Shown here one piece after another: positions 1 through 6,989 of a DNA stretch of 10,576 nt. This DNA is from an uncultured Eubacterium sp. (GTDB taxonomy: Bacteria > Bacillota_A > Clostridia > Lachnospirales > Lachnospiraceae). Numbering within the stretch: position 1 is the first letter of the stretch; each line of letters starts with the position of its first letter. The notes under the pieces are model-generated. The model was not told the DNA's origin, did no database searches, and saw nothing but the letters and a program-made list of their open reading frames with translations. Location of the stretch: NCBI GenBank assembly GCA_948560485.1, contig CAOXUF010000015.1, positions 7,458 through 18,033 on the forward strand, given 5' to 3'. The position numbers and the translations under genes were made by a program.

Positions 1-27
1 CATTTTAATCAAACCTTTTATAATCAT
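1..27 (-). CDS. Start of next operon gene (partial, leaves window)
   Basis: Reading leftward after the stop of the glycosyltransferase fusion, an ATG at 25-27 opens a frame MIIKGLIKM that runs off the window edge. An AGGA motif lies about ten bases upstream. A second in-frame ATG sits at 1-3, with AAAAGG about ten bases before it, and could be the true start instead. The 11 bp gap to the upstream stop fits the tight spacing of this operon. Nothing can be said about function from nine residues. Confidence 0.4.
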
Positions 28-38
28 ATAGAATAATC

Positions 39-1742
39 CTATTTCATTTTTCGCAACAACTTCTTATAAACCATATTCTGCATCTTCACAGGCATCAAAT
101 ATACTGCTGTCTGTGCAGCGGCAACTAAAATATAATCAGCAAAACTGGAATACCCCATTTTCCAAAATCTTCTGATTACAGAAATATAACTCCAACTATT
201 CTGCCAGCTTTTTCTTCTCCTGGCCAGTTCATCAGAACTTCTAAACCAAAGAAGCGCCTCATCAATATTTTCTGCCTTATAACCCTTAAACAGCATTCTT
301 CCAAATAAATCCACATCTTGGTTTCTTTTCAAATCCGCATATGCACCATTCTTAAGAACCGCTGTCTTACTATACATAACAACAGGATGATTGAAAGCTG
401 ACCGCCTTTTCGCATATTCATAAATTTCCTCAAAGGATAATGGCACTATTCTCTGAAAGACTACATGAGAAAAATCGCCAATAAATTCATCAATATGTGC
501 ACCAACAATAGCCAAATAAGGTTTTTGAGCAAAACGCTCTAATTGTTTTTCACAACGTTCTGGCTTAGATATATCGTCGGTATCCATTCTAGCAACAAGT
601 TCGTTCCTACATTCGTTCAACCCATGATTTAAAGCCAACCCAAGTCCCTTATTTGTTTCATTCACAATAATGTGAAGATATTTCTTATATTCTTCAATTA
701 CTGCATATAATGCATCAGTTAATCTCCCATCCTCTACCAAAACAATTTCATCAGGAGGAACCGTCTGATTTAACATAGAATCTAAAGCCATTCGCAAATA
801 TTCCGGCTTTTCTTTTTTGTATACTGACATTAAAACACTGTATTTCTGTTGCTCTGCAGAACTTTTAACCGCATTAATCCGAACTACATCATCTATCGCA
901 TTTTTACCTTTAAGTATCATTTTTGCCGCAAGGTTTTTATTTTCATATTCTGCTTTATCAATTTTTCTTCTCCTCAGAAGATAGTCCCCAAAATCCTCAG
1001 CTGTAACCATCTCACCTTCGGTAATACCTTCTTTTTTAATAAAAGCCTTCACTACAGTTTTGCCTATAATTCGTATATCTTCAAAGAAACTAATTTTATC
1101 TATATATCTGAGATCCAAGTTAATTTTTTCTTCCCAGTCAAGATTATTTCGTCCGTTAATTTGAGCTAATCCACTTAATCCTGGTTTTGCTGTATGTCTT
1201 TTTCTCTGCTCTTTACTCATGAACGTTAAATCTCTTACAAGCTGCGGACGTGGGCCAATAACAGACATTGTTCCATTCAAAATATTCCAAGCTTCCGGCA
1301 ATTCATCCAGGCTGGTGTTTCTCAGCCATTTTCCAAAATCTGTAAGTCTTTCTTCATCAGGAAGCAATTCACCGTCTTCACCCCTTTTATTTGTCATTGT
1401 CCGAAACTTATACATCTTAAATATTGTTTCTCGGCCATTTGAATCAACCAAACCAGGACGATCCTGAACAAAAAATACAGGACTTCCCAGTTTCAATTTA
1501 ACAAGAACAGCTACTCCTAAATAAAGAGGAAAAAACAAAACCACAGCACTCAATGCACAAATTACATCTACACATCGCTTTATATATTTCTCATAAAATC
1601 CCATCCTTCTAACAGGAATTGATTCTATTACTTCTGTTTTATATGTAGTTTTTTGTGCTGTTTTTTTTGACATATATGTAATTGTAGCAAGTACGACTAT
1701 AGCACCTGCCAATAGTAATCCTGTTCTTTTCTTTTTATTCAC
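39..1742 (-). CDS. Fused phosphoglycosyl transferase (PglC-like) and GT2 glycosyltransferase
   Basis: A two-enzyme fusion of 567 aa. Residues about 50-240 are a bacterial sugar transferase (PF02397, monotopic PGT family). They contain the re-entrant hydrophobic helix (about 55-83), KFRTM (112-116), the catalytic Asp-Glu dyad in TSLDELPE (D146, E147), VIGPRP (161-166) and KPGLSGLAQINGRN (186-199). These enzymes move a sugar-1-phosphate from a UDP-sugar to undecaprenyl phosphate at the inner membrane face. Residues about 300-500 are a GT-A family 2 glycosyltransferase, with SVLMSVYKKE at its start, the metal-binding DTDD (387-390) and NQDVDLFGR (474-482). It probably adds the second sugar (inference). 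The start is GTG, supported by AAGGAG eight bases upstream; the SD overlaps the preceding gene's stop. An extra hydrophobic segment (about 7-24) before the PGT domain is unusual. The gene looks more AT-rich than the loaP and dehydratase genes, as expected where a conserved operon front meets its variable part. Confidence 0.9.
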   Translation of the reverse strand: MNKKKRTGLLLAGAIVVLATITYMSKKTAQKTTYKTEVIESIPVRRMGFYEKYIKRCVDVICALSAVVLFFPLYLGVAVLVKLKLGSPVFFVQDRPGLVDSNGRETIFKMYKFRTMTNKRGEDGELLPDEERLTDFGKWLRNTSLDELPEAWNILNGTMSVIGPRPQLVRDLTFMSKEQRKRHTAKPGLSGLAQINGRNNLDWEEKINLDLRYIDKISFFEDIRIIGKTVVKAFIKKEGITEGEMVTAEDFGDYLLRRRKIDKAEYENKNLAAKMILKGKNAIDDVVRINAVKSSAEQQKYSVLMSVYKKEKPEYLRMALDSMLNQTVPPDEIVLVEDGRLTDALYAVIEEYKKYLHIIVNETNKGLGLALNHGLNECRNELVARMDTDDISKPERCEKQLERFAQKPYLAIVGAHIDEFIGDFSHVVFQRIVPLSFEEIYEYAKRRSAFNHPVVMYSKTAVLKNGAYADLKRNQDVDLFGRMLFKGYKAENIDEALLWFRSSDELARRRKSWQNSWSYISVIRRFWKMGYSSFADYILVAAAQTAVYLMPVKMQNMVYKKLLRKMK

Positions 1743-1754
1743 GGAATTTACTCC

Positions 1755-3035
1755 TTACGCAAAACAACGTTTAATGATTTCAATAATATTCTCTTGCTGT
1801 TCAGGTGTCATTTTATTATCACTTGGCAGACAAAGCCCTCTCTCAAAAATATCTGCCCCAACATCAACAAATCTGCTATGGATATACGCATTTGTTCTTG
1901 CTCTTCCATTTCCATCCCTGGTAACAAATCCATTCATTCGATAGATTGGCTGCATATGCATGGGCTTCCAAATCGGACGACCTTCTGCATTGATAGAAAC
2001 AAGTGCTTCCAGAATTTCTGTTGGACAACTCTTTCCATGTTCAGAAGTATACAAAACATCCTTTTCTCCTCTAACTTGTCTGCACATTGCTGCTTTATCA
2101 ATCAATAAACAACTTAGCCAGTAGTTTGGCTCACATTCCTTGGGAATCGGATTCATACTTACCGGCAGATCTTTAAAGTTTTCTTTATATTTATAATAGA
2201 TAGCCTTCTTCTGCCGAATATGTTCTTCCAGATAAGGAAGTTGCCCCCTTACCACACCTGCGTTTATATTACTCATGCGGTAGTTATATCCAAGTTCTTC
2301 ATGCTGATACCATGGAGCATTTTCCCTGGCTTGTGTAGACCATTTACGAACCTTATCTGCATCCTCTTTTGCATTGGTCAAAAACATTCCTCCAGATGTA
2401 CCTGTACAAATTTTATTACCATTAAAACTAATACAGGCATAATCTCCATAACCTCCTGTCTGCCCGCTTTTATAGGCAGCACCAAAAGACTCCGCAGCAT
2501 CTTCTACAATTAAGGCTCCATGCTTATCTGCAACTCTTCTGATTTCGTCAATTTTTCCGGGAGTACCATAAAGATGTGCAATTACAATGATTTTCACATC
2601 CGGATAAATTTCAAAAGCTTTTTCCAGGGAAGCCGGGTCCATATTCCAGGAATCATACTCTGTATCAATAAATACCGGAATTCCGCCCTCATACACCACT
2701 GGATTTACCGTTGCATCAAAAGTCATATCCGAGCAAAATACTCTTCGCCCATGGAGTGCACCTTTTCCCAACACCGTATTGCCGTAAACTTTCTCTCCGG
2801 CCAATTTCACTGCAAGATGAAGCGCAGCCGTTCCTGATGACAATGCAACTGCATATTTACAACCAATCTTTTCTGCCGTCATGTGTTCTGCTTCATTAAT
2901 ATTCTCACCCACAGTAGACATCCAGTTAGTTTCAAATGCCTCTTTCATATACTTCAATTCCTCTCCGTGCATTGTTGGCGAGGAAAGCCATACTTTCGAT
3001 TTTAATGGAATAATCGTCTGTTCTCTATTAAACAT
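1755..3035 (-). CDS. DegT/DnrJ/EryC1/StrS PLP-dependent sugar aminotransferase (PglE-like)
   Basis: A 426-aa fold-type I aminotransferase of the DegT family. Visible hallmarks are the phosphate-binding SSGTAALHLA (66-75), the aspartate that contacts the PLP ring nitrogen in VEDAAES (D179), and the Schiff-base lysine in SFNGNKICTGTSGG (K208). The family transaminates a keto group on a nucleotide sugar, using glutamate as the usual donor. It follows the 4,6-dehydratase by 34 bp, so the likely substrate is the UDP-4-keto-6-deoxy-HexNAc that enzyme makes, as in bacillosamine synthesis (inference). No PglD-like acetyltransferase is seen in the window; one could lie further left. The ATG start has AGGAAAA just upstream. 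Length and motifs look intact. Substrate stereochemistry (C4 amino, gluco or galacto) cannot be read from the sequence. Confidence 0.93.
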   Translation of the reverse strand: MFNREQTIIPLKSKVWLSSPTMHGEELKYMKEAFETNWMSTVGENINEAEHMTAEKIGCKYAVALSSGTAALHLAVKLAGEKVYGNTVLGKGALHGRRVFCSDMTFDATVNPVVYEGGIPVFIDTEYDSWNMDPASLEKAFEIYPDVKIIVIAHLYGTPGKIDEIRRVADKHGALIVEDAAESFGAAYKSGQTGGYGDYACISFNGNKICTGTSGGMFLTNAKEDADKVRKWSTQARENAPWYQHEELGYNYRMSNINAGVVRGQLPYLEEHIRQKKAIYYKYKENFKDLPVSMNPIPKECEPNYWLSCLLIDKAAMCRQVRGEKDVLYTSEHGKSCPTEILEALVSINAEGRPIWKPMHMQPIYRMNGFVTRDGNGRARTNAYIHSRFVDVGADIFERGLCLPSDNKMTPEQQENIIEIIKRCFA

Positions 3036-3069
3036 TTTTCCTAACTTCCTCTATATCTGATTTTCTGTA

Positions 3070-4965
3070 TCAACATCTCTTTTCATTGAATTGATTACGC
3101 AATCTTTTTATTTGATACGTTGGCACAATCCTCTTCACTTCATCCCGTATCGCCTCTGAATCCAAATTTGCCACTTCATACAGCTTGTCCAACTGTTTAC
3201 GGAATTCGTCCATATCAAACTCTATCGGCTTGCCAATATGAATCAGCTTATTCGGTGTATCCTGAAGTCCTTCTTCTTCCATCAAAAGTTCTTCATACAA
3301 TTTCTCCCCTGGTCTTAATCCGGAAAATGTAATTGGAATATCTTCTCCCGGCTTATACCCGGAAAGCCTTATCAGATTCTTCGCTAAATCCAAAATCTTC
3401 ACCGGCTCCCCCATATCCAGCACAAAAATTTCCCCGCCCTTTGCATATACACCTGCCTGCAATACCAGTGATACGGCTTCGGAAATGGTCATAAAATACC
3501 GGATAATATCAGGATGTGTCACCGTCACCGGCCCGCCCTGTTCAATCTGCTTTTTAAACAACGGAATCACTGACCCATTGCTTCCCAGCACATTGCCAAA
3601 CCGTACTGCTACAAAATCCGTCTTTGATTTTGCATTCATCATCTGGATCACCATCTCGCACATACGTTTCGACGCACCCATAATGTTTGTCGGATTTACC
3701 GCTTTATCGGTAGAAATCAGCACAAAGCGCTTTGTCCCGTACTTATCTGCTGCTTTTGCTGTTTTGTATGTACCGAAAACATTATTCTTAATTGCTTCAT
3801 TGGGACTGTCCTCCATTAACGGAACATGTTTATGTGCTGCTGCATGGTACACGATATCCGGTCGATACTGTGCAAAAACAGACTCTATCCGGTGCGTATT
3901 GCGCACAGATCCAATGAGCACAGCAAGATTAAGTTCCGGAAATTTCCCCTTCAACTCCTGCTGTAAATCATAGGCATTGTTTTCATACACATCAAAAACA
4001 ATCAGTTGTCTTGGATGATGTCCGGCAATCTGGCGGCATAACTCACTCCCGATAGAACCGCCTCCACCCGTTACCAGCACAACTTTTCCATTGACATAAT
4101 CCAAAATTTCATCCATATTTACCTGAACAGGTTCCCGTCCAAGAAGATCTTCAATTTCCACTTCCCGCAATCTGCTGACACTGACTTCACCATTTAAAAG
4201 CTGATAAATTCCTGGCAGAATTTTTACCCTGCATCCTGTTTCCCGGCAAATTTCAATAATCTCTTTTCTGTTTTTTGCCGGAGCAGAAGGCATGGCAATA
4301 TAAATCTCATCCACTTTATACTTCTCTGCCAATTGCGGGATGTCCTCCCTTTTCCCGGCAACCGGAATCCCATTTAAAATTTTTCCGACTTTATTCTTAT
4401 CATCATCCACAAAACAAACCACATAGCCCTGGGCATATGGACTGGTAAGCATTTCTTTTAAAATCACTGATCCACTTGTTCCGGCCCCGGCAATGAGTAT
4501 CCGGCTGCCTTCTTTTTGATGTTTTCCGGGTAATCTAACCGAAGTTAAAATCCGGTAAGACAGACGAACCATTCCCTCAAAGGCACACAAAATAAAAAAA
4601 GAAAGCACATAATAACTTCTCGGAACCTTTAGTTCCATCATCAGCATTCCTGCAATCTGAAGTAATGAAGCCAGCCCACAAGCCGCAACGATATGCCCCG
4701 TTTCTCGAATTCCTGCAACACTCCACATCGTGGCATACATCCGAAAAAGGAAAAAGATAACGATCGTTGCAAGCACATAAAGCGGCAGATACATCCATAC
4801 GGCCCTGATATATTCTGCAGGAATTCTTTCCATATTCAAATCAAACCGGATAAATAATCCTAAAAAAGAAGCCATGCAGATGACACTGACATCCACTGCC
4901 ATAAGTACCAGCATCCTAATCCGCCTGTTCGCCGGCAGGTATTTCTCTATTCGATAACTGCTCAT
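3070..4965 (-). CDS. Membrane-bound UDP-HexNAc 4,6-dehydratase (PglF/CapD/FlaA1 family)
   Basis: A 631-aa polysaccharide biosynthesis protein of the long, membrane-anchored SDR class. Four hydrophobic segments come first (about 17-40, 57-75, 90-110, 117-138). A first Rossmann-like domain follows with ILIAGAGTSGS (156-166). The catalytic SDR domain carries the NAD-binding TGGGGSIG (299-306), the STDK motif (418-421), and MGASK (429-433), where methionine stands in the place of the usual SDR tyrosine. That Tyr-to-Met change is characteristic of PglF-type 4,6-dehydratases, which use the Asp and Lys of STDK for catalysis. The expected product is UDP-2-acetamido-2,4,6-trideoxy-4-hexulose or an epimer. 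The ATG lies one base after the loaP stop, so the two are probably translationally coupled. The family also contains 4-epimerases and 5-inverting dehydratases, but the long form with TM segments favours the PglF role. Confidence 0.93.
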   Translation of the reverse strand: MSSYRIEKYLPANRRIRMLVLMAVDVSVICMASFLGLFIRFDLNMERIPAEYIRAVWMYLPLYVLATIVIFFLFRMYATMWSVAGIRETGHIVAACGLASLLQIAGMLMMELKVPRSYYVLSFFILCAFEGMVRLSYRILTSVRLPGKHQKEGSRILIAGAGTSGSVILKEMLTSPYAQGYVVCFVDDDKNKVGKILNGIPVAGKREDIPQLAEKYKVDEIYIAMPSAPAKNRKEIIEICRETGCRVKILPGIYQLLNGEVSVSRLREVEIEDLLGREPVQVNMDEILDYVNGKVVLVTGGGGSIGSELCRQIAGHHPRQLIVFDVYENNAYDLQQELKGKFPELNLAVLIGSVRNTHRIESVFAQYRPDIVYHAAAHKHVPLMEDSPNEAIKNNVFGTYKTAKAADKYGTKRFVLISTDKAVNPTNIMGASKRMCEMVIQMMNAKSKTDFVAVRFGNVLGSNGSVIPLFKKQIEQGGPVTVTHPDIIRYFMTISEAVSLVLQAGVYAKGGEIFVLDMGEPVKILDLAKNLIRLSGYKPGEDIPITFSGLRPGEKLYEELLMEEEGLQDTPNKLIHIGKPIEFDMDEFRKQLDKLYEVANLDSEAIRDEVKRIVPTYQIKRLRNQFNEKRC

Positions 4966-4966
4966 C

Positions 4967-5638
4967 CTATGCCATCTCCACTGCCGGAAATTTTATATCT
5001 TCCGTAAAAATATCTTCCATCTCCACTGCCGGAAGCTTTGTATCTTCCGCAAAAACATCTTCCATAAAATATATTGATTCAGACAGTTTTCCAACGGATT
5101 GGCCTTTGGATAAACACTCCCGTTCAATATCTTCTTTCAGCACAATTCCAAGAACAAATATCCTGTTCTCTCCCCACAATCTGTGATGGATCATGGCATA
5201 CCGTTTTTTAAACTGAATGCGTTCAATTTGCTCCTGATAAACTTTTAATGGCCCTGACAGATTACAAATCCTTCCCTGTTCATCCTTCAGCACACAGGAA
5301 AGCTTTACCCTATGCTCCTTTCCAGCCAGTTCCTCCAAAAATTTCCCATCCTCTTTTGTCATGCGCAGGATTTCAAGACTGCTGATTCTCTTCCATCGTG
5401 CTATTGCGGGAATCCCTGTTATTTGAGATGCAGCCGGCTCTGATGAGGTACATGTGAGAAAAACACATCCGGGAAATAATAATTCCTCATGAATAATATT
5501 TTTCTTCTGCCTCACCCAGATACGTTCCTGAACAATCACAAAACACTCATGAATCCATGGCTCAGAAAGTGTCCTTCGTATCTCCCTGACCAGTTCTTCC
5601 TCTCTCCCTGCCCATGTTTTTAACAAATACCACTGCAC
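4967..5638 (-). CDS. loaP: LoaP-type NusG paralogue, operon-specific antiterminator
   Basis: With the GTG start at 5636-5638 the protein is 223 aa and begins MQWYLLKTWAGREEE, the usual opening of NusG N-terminal domains. The frame is open further up, to a TTG at 5657-5659, but a purine-rich ribosome site (GAGGGGG) lies six bases before the GTG, so that is the better start. The NGN domain spans about 1-105, with FPGCVF (55-60) as its typical core motif. The KOW-like region spans about 125-170, with LSGPLKVYQEQIERIQFKKR. LoaP proteins promote processive antitermination of long polysaccharide or polyketide operons and often sit first in them, as here. The C-terminal 32 residues are extra: an acidic 15-residue unit occurs twice (192-206 and 207-221), encoded by a 45-bp tandem duplication. 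LoaP versus another NusG paralogue (RfaH, UpxY) is judged from the Gram-positive context and the sequence style. Confidence 0.85.
   Translation of the reverse strand: MQWYLLKTWAGREEELVREIRRTLSEPWIHECFVIVQERIWVRQKKNIIHEELLFPGCVFLTCTSSEPAASQITGIPAIARWKRISSLEILRMTKEDGKFLEELAGKEHRVKLSCVLKDEQGRICNLSGPLKVYQEQIERIQFKKRYAMIHHRLWGENRIFVLGIVLKEDIERECLSKGQSVGKLSESIYFMEDVFAEDTKLPAVEMEDIFTEDIKFPAVEMA
4973..5062 (-). repeat. 45-bp tandem duplication inside the 3' end of loaP
   Basis: Two adjacent 45-bp units (4973-5017 and 5018-5062) encode MEDIFTEDIKFPAVE and MEDVFAEDTKLPAVE on the minus strand. They differ at a few bases, so the duplication is not brand new. The unit keeps frame, so gain or loss by slippage would only lengthen or shorten the acidic tail. 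The units lie outside the NGN and KOW domains. Confidence 0.9.
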
Positions 5639-5787
5639 AGGCGTCCCCCTCTCTTCCAAATCTCTTTTTCATCCCATCTGCCTCTTTTCCTTTGCCGTTG
5701 TTAATATTTCTCTATGCAAAGCAAAGCGAAAAAAGCAGGATTTACTCCGATAATTATCGCCTTCGGACGAAAAAAACTATTAAAGTA
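5639..5787 (-). promoter_or_regulatory. Leader of the loaP operon with overlapping hairpins
   Basis: This gene-free stretch between the left recombination site and loaP would be the transcribed 5' leader when the invertible promoter faces loaP. It holds a perfect 12-bp palindrome CGATAATTATCG (5748-5759). It overlaps a second possible stem, TCCGA (5746-5750) with TCGGA (5763-5767), so two mutually exclusive hairpins can form. LoaP proteins are known to bind a hairpin in the leader RNA of their own operon, so this is a candidate for that element; the assignment is inference. A purine-rich SD lies at the loaP end. I see no promoter inside the leader reading toward loaP. Confidence 0.45.
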
Positions 5788-5799
5788 TACTTTTACAAA
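5776..5799. repeat. Left recombination-site-like inverted repeat of the promoter switch
   Basis: Contains GTATACTTTTACAAA (5785-5799), an exact 15-bp inverted match to 5892-5906. The core AAAGTATACTTT (5782-5793) is itself a 12-bp palindrome, as expected for a serine-recombinase crossover site with two half-sites. The outer half (5776-5784) is degenerate compared with the right-hand copy. Crossover would presumably occur at the centre of GTATAC, near 5787/5788. Confidence 0.75.
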
Positions 5800-5834
5800 C
5801 CCTTTTATTTCCTGCTTTGAAATGCAAAAAATTG

Positions 5835-5863
5835 TTGTAAAATAAATTCTTTTGTGCTATACT
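5835..5863 (+). promoter_or_regulatory. Extended -10 sigma-A promoter inside the invertible segment
   Basis: -35 TTGTAA (5835-5840), a 17-bp spacer, and -10 TATACT (5858-5863) preceded by TGC, giving an extended -10 (TGnTATACT). Predicted start about 5870. In this orientation it fires toward the 3' end of the recombinase gene on the opposite strand, not toward loaP. Confidence 0.8.
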
Positions 5864-5878
5864 ACGGGTTAGCCGTAG
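5862..5878. promoter_or_regulatory. Palindrome overlapping the -10 and start point of the switch promoter
   Basis: CTACGG (5862-5867), a 5-base spacer and CCGTAG (5873-5878) form a perfect 6-bp inverted repeat. It begins in the last two bases of the -10 and straddles the predicted +1. It could be an operator or form a hairpin at the very 5' end of the transcript. It moves with the promoter on inversion. No repressor is identified in the window. Confidence 0.5.
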
Positions 5879-5891
5879 AGGATGATAAAAA

Positions 5892-5915
5892 TTTGTAAAA
5901 GTATACCTTTACAAA
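5892..5915. repeat. Right recombination-site-like inverted repeat of the promoter switch
   Basis: A 24-bp near-perfect palindrome. TTTGTAAA (5892-5899) pairs with TTTACAAA (5908-5915), and the centre AGTATACC contributes three more pairs with one mismatch. Two full half-sites around a short centre match the form of small serine-recombinase crossover sites. The first 15 bases are the inverted copy of 5785-5799. It ends 17 bp before the recombinase stop codon. Confidence 0.78.
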
Positions 5916-5932
5916 CTTTCCCATCTCTCTGC

Positions 5933-6801
<869 letters not shown>

Positions 6802-6802
6802 T

Positions 6803-6856
6803 GTTTCTGATACAAAATTTAAGCAAAAAGTTTCCAATACAACATTTATGCAAAAA
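6803..6856. repeat. Tandem pair of 27-mers
   Basis: Units 6803-6829 and 6830-6856 abut exactly and share GTTTC at the start, the ATACAA core, and GCAAAAA at the end, with about four mismatches. They face a second tandem pair at 6940-6989 across a central stem, suggesting the termini of one element. Confidence 0.75.
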
Positions 6857-6924
6857 AATAAGAATAAAATCAGAAAACTCTGCAAATTTCAGTGTTTCTA
6901 TCAGATTTTCTAATTTTATTCTTA
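6852..6924 (-). terminator. Stem-loop with U-tract after the AAA-ATPase gene
   Basis: 6859-6877 pairs with 6906-6924 over 19 positions with one mismatch (G.U on the minus strand). On the minus strand the stem is followed at once by a run of seven T (6858-6852). The loop bases TCTG and CAGA can extend the stem. The stem is AT-rich, so termination strength is uncertain, but the form is that of an intrinsic terminator for the gene ending at 6982. Confidence 0.6.
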
Positions 6925-6939
6925 ATCTATCATTTCTTA

Positions 6940-6989
6940 TTTGATTGTGAAATTATCTACAATATTTGATCGAGAAATTAGCTACAATA
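6940..6989. repeat. Tandem pair of 25-mers overlapping the end of the AAA-ATPase gene
   Basis: Units 6940-6964 and 6965-6989 abut exactly, share TTTGAT, GAAATTA and CTACAATA, and match at 22 of 25 positions. The second unit contains the stop codon and last codons of the neighbouring minus-strand gene, so that C-terminus may derive from the repeat. Confidence 0.75.

Larger units (their letters stand above)
5788..5903. promoter_or_regulatory. Putative invertible promoter segment (inverton), OFF orientation for loaP
   Basis: About 116 bp between the centres of two inverted crossover-like sites, carrying one strong promoter and no gene. As written the promoter reads rightward, away from the polysaccharide operon. 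Inversion would place its -10 near 5828-5833 and the start point near 5821, reading into loaP. The serine recombinase gene ends 17 bp past the right site and is the obvious candidate invertase. The layout resembles capsule promoters inverted by the serine invertase Mpi in Bacteroides fragilis (established elsewhere). Switching in this organism is inference. Confidence 0.72.

Noticed and set aside
849..1169. Plus-strand open frame opposite the glycosyltransferase fusion
   Set aside because: Antisense shadow rich in Phe, Ile and Asn, with no ribosome site or motif.
3485..3973. 162-aa plus-strand open frame opposite the dehydratase
   Set aside because: It is antisense to a well-conserved SDR domain, with no ribosome site or recognisable motif.
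5639..5659. Longer loaP with TTG start at 5657-5659
   Set aside because: The GTG at 5636-5638 has a better-placed ribosome site and gives the typical NusG-like N-terminus.
5784..5789. TATACT on the minus strand inside the left site as a promoter toward loaP
   Set aside because: No -35-like hexamer lies 16-18 bp upstream, so it does not form a credible promoter; it is part of the palindromic core.
5732..5818. 9-bp inverted repeat AAAGCAGGA / TCCTGCTTT spanning the left site
   Set aside because: The arms are 69 bp apart and one arm moves on inversion; short enough to be chance, with no terminator-like T-run.
6803..6989. CRISPR array
   Set aside because: The tandem copies abut with no spacers, there are only two per side, and no cas gene is near.
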